From Pirellulales bacterium (GTDB lineage Bacteria > Planctomycetota > Planctomycetia > Pirellulales > Lacipirellulaceae): DNA of 46,890 nucleotides. Position 1 is the first letter of the stretch. Each line of letters opens with the position of its first letter. A program made the position numbers and the translations under genes. Below are positions 43,226 through 46,890 of this stretch, one piece after another. The notes under the pieces are model-generated. The model was not told the DNA's origin and made no database searches. It saw nothing but the letters and a program-made list of their open reading frames with translations. The DNA lies in the NCBI GenBank assembly GCA_020847515.1, contig JADLBW010000215.1, forward strand, positions 1-46,890. Direction: 5' to 3'.

Positions 43226-46200
43226 ATGCTCTCCGCCCTCGAACTCAATGGCTTCAAGAGCTTCGCGGATCGGACGAGATTTGAGTTCAGCGCCGGCATC
43301 ACCGTCGTAGTCGGCCCCAACGGCTCGGGCAAGTCGAACGTCGTCGACGCCGTAAAGTGGGTGCTGGGCTCCCAAAGCGTCAAGAGCTTGCGCGGCAAGG
43401 AGATGACCGACGTCATTTTCGGCGGCTCGCCCAGCCGACGTCAGGCCAACGCCGCCGAAGTCTCGCTCGTGTTCGACAACCGGGCTCGCATCTTCGACCA
43501 CGACGCCGCCGAAATCCAGATCACCCGCCGCGCCTACCGCAGCGGCGAAGGCGAGTATCTCATCAACCGGCAGCCTTGCCGGTTGCGGGATATTCGCGAT
43601 CTGCTGGCCGACGTCGGCATGGCCGGCGGCGCCTACAACATCATTGAGCAAGGCAAGGTCGACGCCGTACTGCAAGCATCAGCCAAGGAACGCCGCCTGA
43701 TCTTCGAGGAAGCCGCCGGCATCAGCCGCTTCCGGCTGAAACGCGAAGAGGCGGCGCGACGGCTCGACAAGGTTCAGCAGAACCTGCTGCGGCTGGCCGA
43801 CATCGTCGAGGAACTCGAATCGCGACTGCGCAGCGTCCGCTCGCAGGCCGGCAAGGCGCAAAAGTACGCCGAAGCCGCCCGGCGGCTGGAGCGGCTCAGG
43901 ACGCTCGCCGGCGTCGACGACTGGCGGCAATTGACCGAAAAAATCGCCGCCCTGCGGACCGCCGCCGCAAGCGACGCCCGCGACGTGGCCGACTTCGAAC
44001 GGCAACTTGCCAGTTGCGACGAGCAAGTCGCGGCGGCCGACCGGGCGGTCGGCGAGCTGCAACAGGAATTGCGCGCACGTTCCGCCGCCGACACGGCGGT
44101 GCGCGAGCGAATCGCCCAGTGCGAATCGACCCGCAGCGCCAACCTGGCCCGCATCGACGAGCTCGATCAGGAAGTTCAGCGGCTAGCCCATCAACTGCTG
44201 CTGCTGACGACCCGCGTCGGCGACGCCCAGCAGCTTGTCGCCGAGACGGCCCGCGAGCTCCATGCCTCCCAAGACCAGCATGACCGCGCCCGCAGGCTGC
44301 TCGACGATCGGCAAGCCGAACTCTCCGCGGGCGAAGCGGCGCTATTGGAGGCCAGTCAAACGGCCGCCGAGGCCCGTCGGAACTTGGAGTTAGCCGAGCA
44401 ACAAGCCAAGCAGGCGATCCACGACGAGCAGATCTTGCTGGCCAGGGTCCGCGCAGCGGAGGAGGCGCTGGCCCGCTTCGACGAAGCGCTCGCCCAACTC
44501 GTCCCGGCGCGGGACCGCCTCGACTCCCAAGTGAAAGCCGCTTCCGCGGCCGTCGCACGACTGGCCGCAGAACTGGACGCCGCTTCGCGGCAGTTGGCGG
44601 CGGCTCAACGGGAACTGGCTGCCGACCGGGTGCAACTGGCGGCGCGGCAAAAGCACCTCGCGGAACTTCACGGCCGCCTGAGCGGCGCCCGCGAACGCAC
44701 CGTCGTCTTGGAGGAGCTCGAGCGAAGGCTCGATGGACTGGCCTCCGGCGCCAAGGAGGTCCTGCGACAAGCCCGCGCCGAGCCCGACGGTCCGTTCCGC
44801 CACGTCCGCGGCGTCGTAGCCGACCTGCTGCAGGTCGACGCGGATTCGGCGCCGCTGATCGAAGTGGCGCTGGGCGAGCGCGCCAACTATCTCGTCGTCA
44901 CAGAGACCAAATCGCTCGCGGCGGCCCTGGCTGAGGACCCGAACAATTGGCCCGGGCGCGTCAGCTTTCTGCGGCTCGACGTGCCCAGCCCGGCCAGCGC
45001 CGTGGAACGCATCGACCTTGCCGGGGAGCCTGGCGTCATGGGGCGCGCCGACTCATTCGTGGAAACCGACGAAGAGCTGGCGCCGATGGTGCGCCGCCTG
45101 CTGGGCCGGCATTGGCTGGTCGACGCGCTCGGTACGGCGCTGCGACTGGCCGACGGCGTGGGTCGCGGCCTGAATTTCGTCACGGCGGCTGGCGAGGCGG
45201 TGCTTGCGGACGGCGCCCTGATCGTGGGACCGCGGCAAAACATCGCCGGGCTCTTGTCGCGGCGCAGCGAGCTGCGGGCGCTGCGCGAGCAAATCGCCGA
45301 AATGGAAGCCGCCGTTGACCAGGCTCAGGCGGATTGCCAGCGACTCGAAGACCGCATCGCCGCCAGCGAATCCCAAATGCAACAGTTGGCCGCGCAGCAG
45401 TCGGCCGCCTCCGATCGGCACGGCGAGGCTCGACTCCGCGCGGCCGGACTGACGCAGCAGCTTGAACAGCTCGCCGGGCGACTGGCGGAGGCCGCCGCTG
45501 CGCGGGATTCGGCCAGCGAGCAATTGCAGGGACTGCGGCGGGCATGCGATCAGTCGTGCGAGCAATCCGAGTCGTTCCGGAGGCGAATCGACGCCTGCCA
45601 GGCCCTGATCGCCGACGCCCAGGACCGCCAGGCGACGTGGGAGACTCGACTCTCCCAGTTGCGGCAGGCGGCGACTGAGCATCGGGTGCAGCTTGCCGGC
45701 AGCGAGCAACGAGTTGACGGACTGAAGCGCCAGATGGAGCAACTGCTCCGCGACCGTGAAGAACGCGATACCTTGCTGGAGGAAACGCGCGCCCGGGCGC
45801 TCGAATGCCAGGCGCAGAAGGTGCGGCTGCAGCAAGCCGTACTGGATCTCGCCGCAGAAAGCTCGGAGCTGTTCGCGAAGAAAGACGCGTTCGCGCTGGA
45901 GCTGGCGACGCTCGATAGTCGCCGCGCCGCCTGCCAGGAGCAGCGCAACAGGGCGGCGGCGGCGGCCGACGACGCGCGCGAACAACTGCGCGACCGCCAG
46001 CGGCGTTTGCAGGCCGTCCAGTTGCAGCTCCAGCAGTTCGAGCAGCAGCGGGCCGTGCTATCAGACCGCATGCGGGAGGATTACGGCGTCGAATTGGCGG
46101 TGCGGGCCGCTGAACTGCTCGGCGGGCCGCCCGCCGGGGACGTCGATCTGCGCGACCGCGACGCCATAGAAGCGGAGATTCGCGAGCTGCGCAGCCGGAT

Positions 46201-46855
46201 GCAATCCGCCGGCCCGGTCAATTTGGATTCGCTAGCGGAGCTGGAGTCGCTGGAATCGCGCTACGGCGGCCTCGCAGCTCAGTACGAGGATCTGCAGGCC
46301 GCCCGAGCGCGGCTGGAGCAGATTGTTCATAAAATCAACGGCGAGAGCCGCGAGCTGTTCGTACAGGCGATTTCCAGCGTTCGACAGCACTTCCAGGAGA
46401 TCTTCCGGGTACTCTTCGCCGGCGGCGAAGCGGACATTGTGATCGAGGAAGACCCCGGCGGCGACGTGCTGGAATGCGGGGTCGCCATCATCGCCCGGCC
46501 GCCGGGCAAGCAGCCGCGGAGCATCTCGCTCCTTTCCGGGGGCGAGCGCACGCTGACATGCGTCGCGTTGCTGCTAGCAATCTTCCGCAGCCGGCCCAGC
46601 CCGTTTTGCGTGCTCGACGAGGTCGACGCGGCGCTCGACGAGGCGAATATCGACCGCTTCGTTCAAGTGCTGAAGCAGTTCCAACAGTCCACGCAGTTCA
46701 TCGTCATTACGCACTCTAAACGCACGATGGCCTGTTCCGCCACGTTGTATGGAGTAACAATGCAAGAGTCCGGCGTATCGAAACGCGTCTCGGTCCGGTT
46801 CGAGGATGTGAGCGACGACGGCCACATCAGGCCGACGGCCTTGAAAGCCGCGTAA
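43226..46855 (+). CDS. smc: Chromosome segregation protein SMC
   Basis: A 1209-residue ATPase that organises and segregates the chromosome. The N-terminal head has [20 protein letters not shown] and Walker [10 protein letters not shown] at about 32-40. Two long coiled coils flank a hinge domain at about 515-660 ([20 protein letters not shown] to [20 protein letters not shown]). The C-terminal head has the signature [20 protein letters not shown] near 1100 and Walker [21 protein letters not shown]. The length is normal for bacterial SMC. It starts 96 bases after the FlgI-like gene. Partners ScpA and ScpB are not in the window. Confidence 0.95.
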   Translation: MLSALELNGFKSFADRTRFEFSAGITVVVGPNGSGKSNVVDAVKWVLGSQSVKSLRGKEMTDVIFGGSPSRRQANAAEVSLVFDNRARIFDHDAAEIQITRRAYRSGEGEYLINRQPCRLRDIRDLLADVGMAGGAYNIIEQGKVDAVLQASAKERRLIFEEAAGISRFRLKREEAARRLDKVQQNLLRLADIVEELESRLRSVRSQAGKAQKYAEAARRLERLRTLAGVDDWRQLTEKIAALRTAAASDARDVADFERQLASCDEQVAAADRAVGELQQELRARSAADTAVRERIAQCESTRSANLARIDELDQEVQRLAHQLLLLTTRVGDAQQLVAETARELHASQDQHDRARRLLDDRQAELSAGEAALLEASQTAAEARRNLELAEQQAKQAIHDEQILLARVRAAEEALARFDEALAQLVPARDRLDSQVKAASAAVARLAAELDAASRQLAAAQRELAADRVQLAARQKHLAELHGRLSGARERTVVLEELERRLDGLASGAKEVLRQARAEPDGPFRHVRGVVADLLQVDADSAPLIEVALGERANYLVVTETKSLAAALAEDPNNWPGRVSFLRLDVPSPASAVERIDLAGEPGVMGRADSFVETDEELAPMVRRLLGRHWLVDALGTALRLADGVGRGLNFVTAAGEAVLADGALIVGPRQNIAGLLSRRSELRALREQIAEMEAAVDQAQADCQRLEDRIAASESQMQQLAAQQSAASDRHGEARLRAAGLTQQLEQLAGRLAEAAAARDSASEQLQGLRRACDQSCEQSESFRRRIDACQALIADAQDRQATWETRLSQLRQAATEHRVQLAGSEQRVDGLKRQMEQLLRDREERDTLLEETRARALECQAQKVRLQQAVLDLAAESSELFAKKDAFALELATLDSRRAACQEQRNRAAAAADDAREQLRDRQRRLQAVQLQLQQFEQQRAVLSDRMREDYGVELAVRAAELLGGPPAGDVDLRDRDAIEAEIRELRSRMQSAGPVNLDSLAELESLESRYGGLAAQYEDLQAARARLEQIVHKINGESRELFVQAISSVRQHFQEIFRVLFAGGEADIVIEEDPGGDVLECGVAIIARPPGKQPRSISLLSGGERTLTCVALLLAIFRSRPSPFCVLDEVDAALDEANIDRFVQVLKQFQQSTQFIVITHSKRTMACSATLYGVTMQESGVSKRVSVRFEDVSDDGHIRPTALKAA

Positions 46856-46890
46856 GGAATGGCGGCGCCGTGCACCGGGGTGGGGGCGGC

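Noticed and set aside
45053-45985. Minus-strand frame opposite the smc coiled coil
   Set aside because: Antisense of a repetitive coiled coil; no independent coding evidence.

Overview
This is a GC-rich, densely coding bacterial chromosome segment that most likely comes from a planctomycete, probably of the Pirellulales (inference). The best clue is the 720-residue secreted protein at 2598-4760. It carries the planctomycetal N-terminal LEPR-type motif (LEPRLMM), a GEVED-type domain, FG-GAP/VCBS repeats and a dockerin-like pair. A FlgI-like lipoprotein with HEAT-like repeats, a LysC with four ACT domains and a CehA/McbA-like secreted protein fit the same origin.

Layout. 1-1.6 kb: a frame-disrupted beta-helix gene, with the possible start of an IS66-type transposase at the extreme left edge. 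1.7-2.2 kb: a guanidinium exporter (gdx/sugE) behind a candidate guanidine-II riboswitch. 2.6-5.4 kb: the LEPR protein and a DUF3467 protein. 5.9-11.3 kb: rsmG, truB and ftsK. 11.4-13.9 kb: an isoleucine-rich leader peptide with a mutually exclusive antiterminator and terminator, then a four-helix-bundle (23S IVS-type) gene bracketed by inverted heptamer arrays, then citramalate synthase cimA. 13.9-18.4 kb: a small conserved protein, a VapBC-like pair and valS. 18.8-22.7 kb: an NfeD-like protein, a flotillin, a MntA/HepT pair and a DUF151 nuclease-like protein. 22.8-28.3 kb: a minus-strand aspartate-family module, hom - (opposing Uma2 gene) - apgM-like - lysC. 28.7-37.1 kb: leuS, glgC, a MORN-type protein with an in-frame stop, a Dabb protein and ppk1. 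37.3-46.9 kb: the CehA-like protein, a dnaJ-like/TM/rnpA/yidD cluster, the FlgI-like lipoprotein and smc.

How the genes fit together. cimA (first step of isoleucine synthesis from pyruvate), lysC, hom and the apgM-like protein (a proposed homoserine kinase family) cover steps towards Ile, Thr, Met and Lys; leuS and valS charge the branched-chain amino acids Leu and Val. The most exciting signal is the apparent ribosome-mediated attenuator for cimA: a sigma70-type promoter, a 29-codon ORF with six Ile codons in a ten-codon stretch, a 12-bp antiterminator and a 13-bp terminator with a T run. A repeat-flanked four-helix-bundle cassette seems to have landed between this attenuator and its target gene.

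The window is also rich in short dispersed repeats: heptamer arrays that abut stop codons, an element of about 130 bp in two copies, palindromes inserted in frame into cimA and valS, and hairpin clusters shared by two intergenic regions. No tRNA, rRNA or CRISPR array was recognised. All identifications come from reading the sequence; no database search was run.
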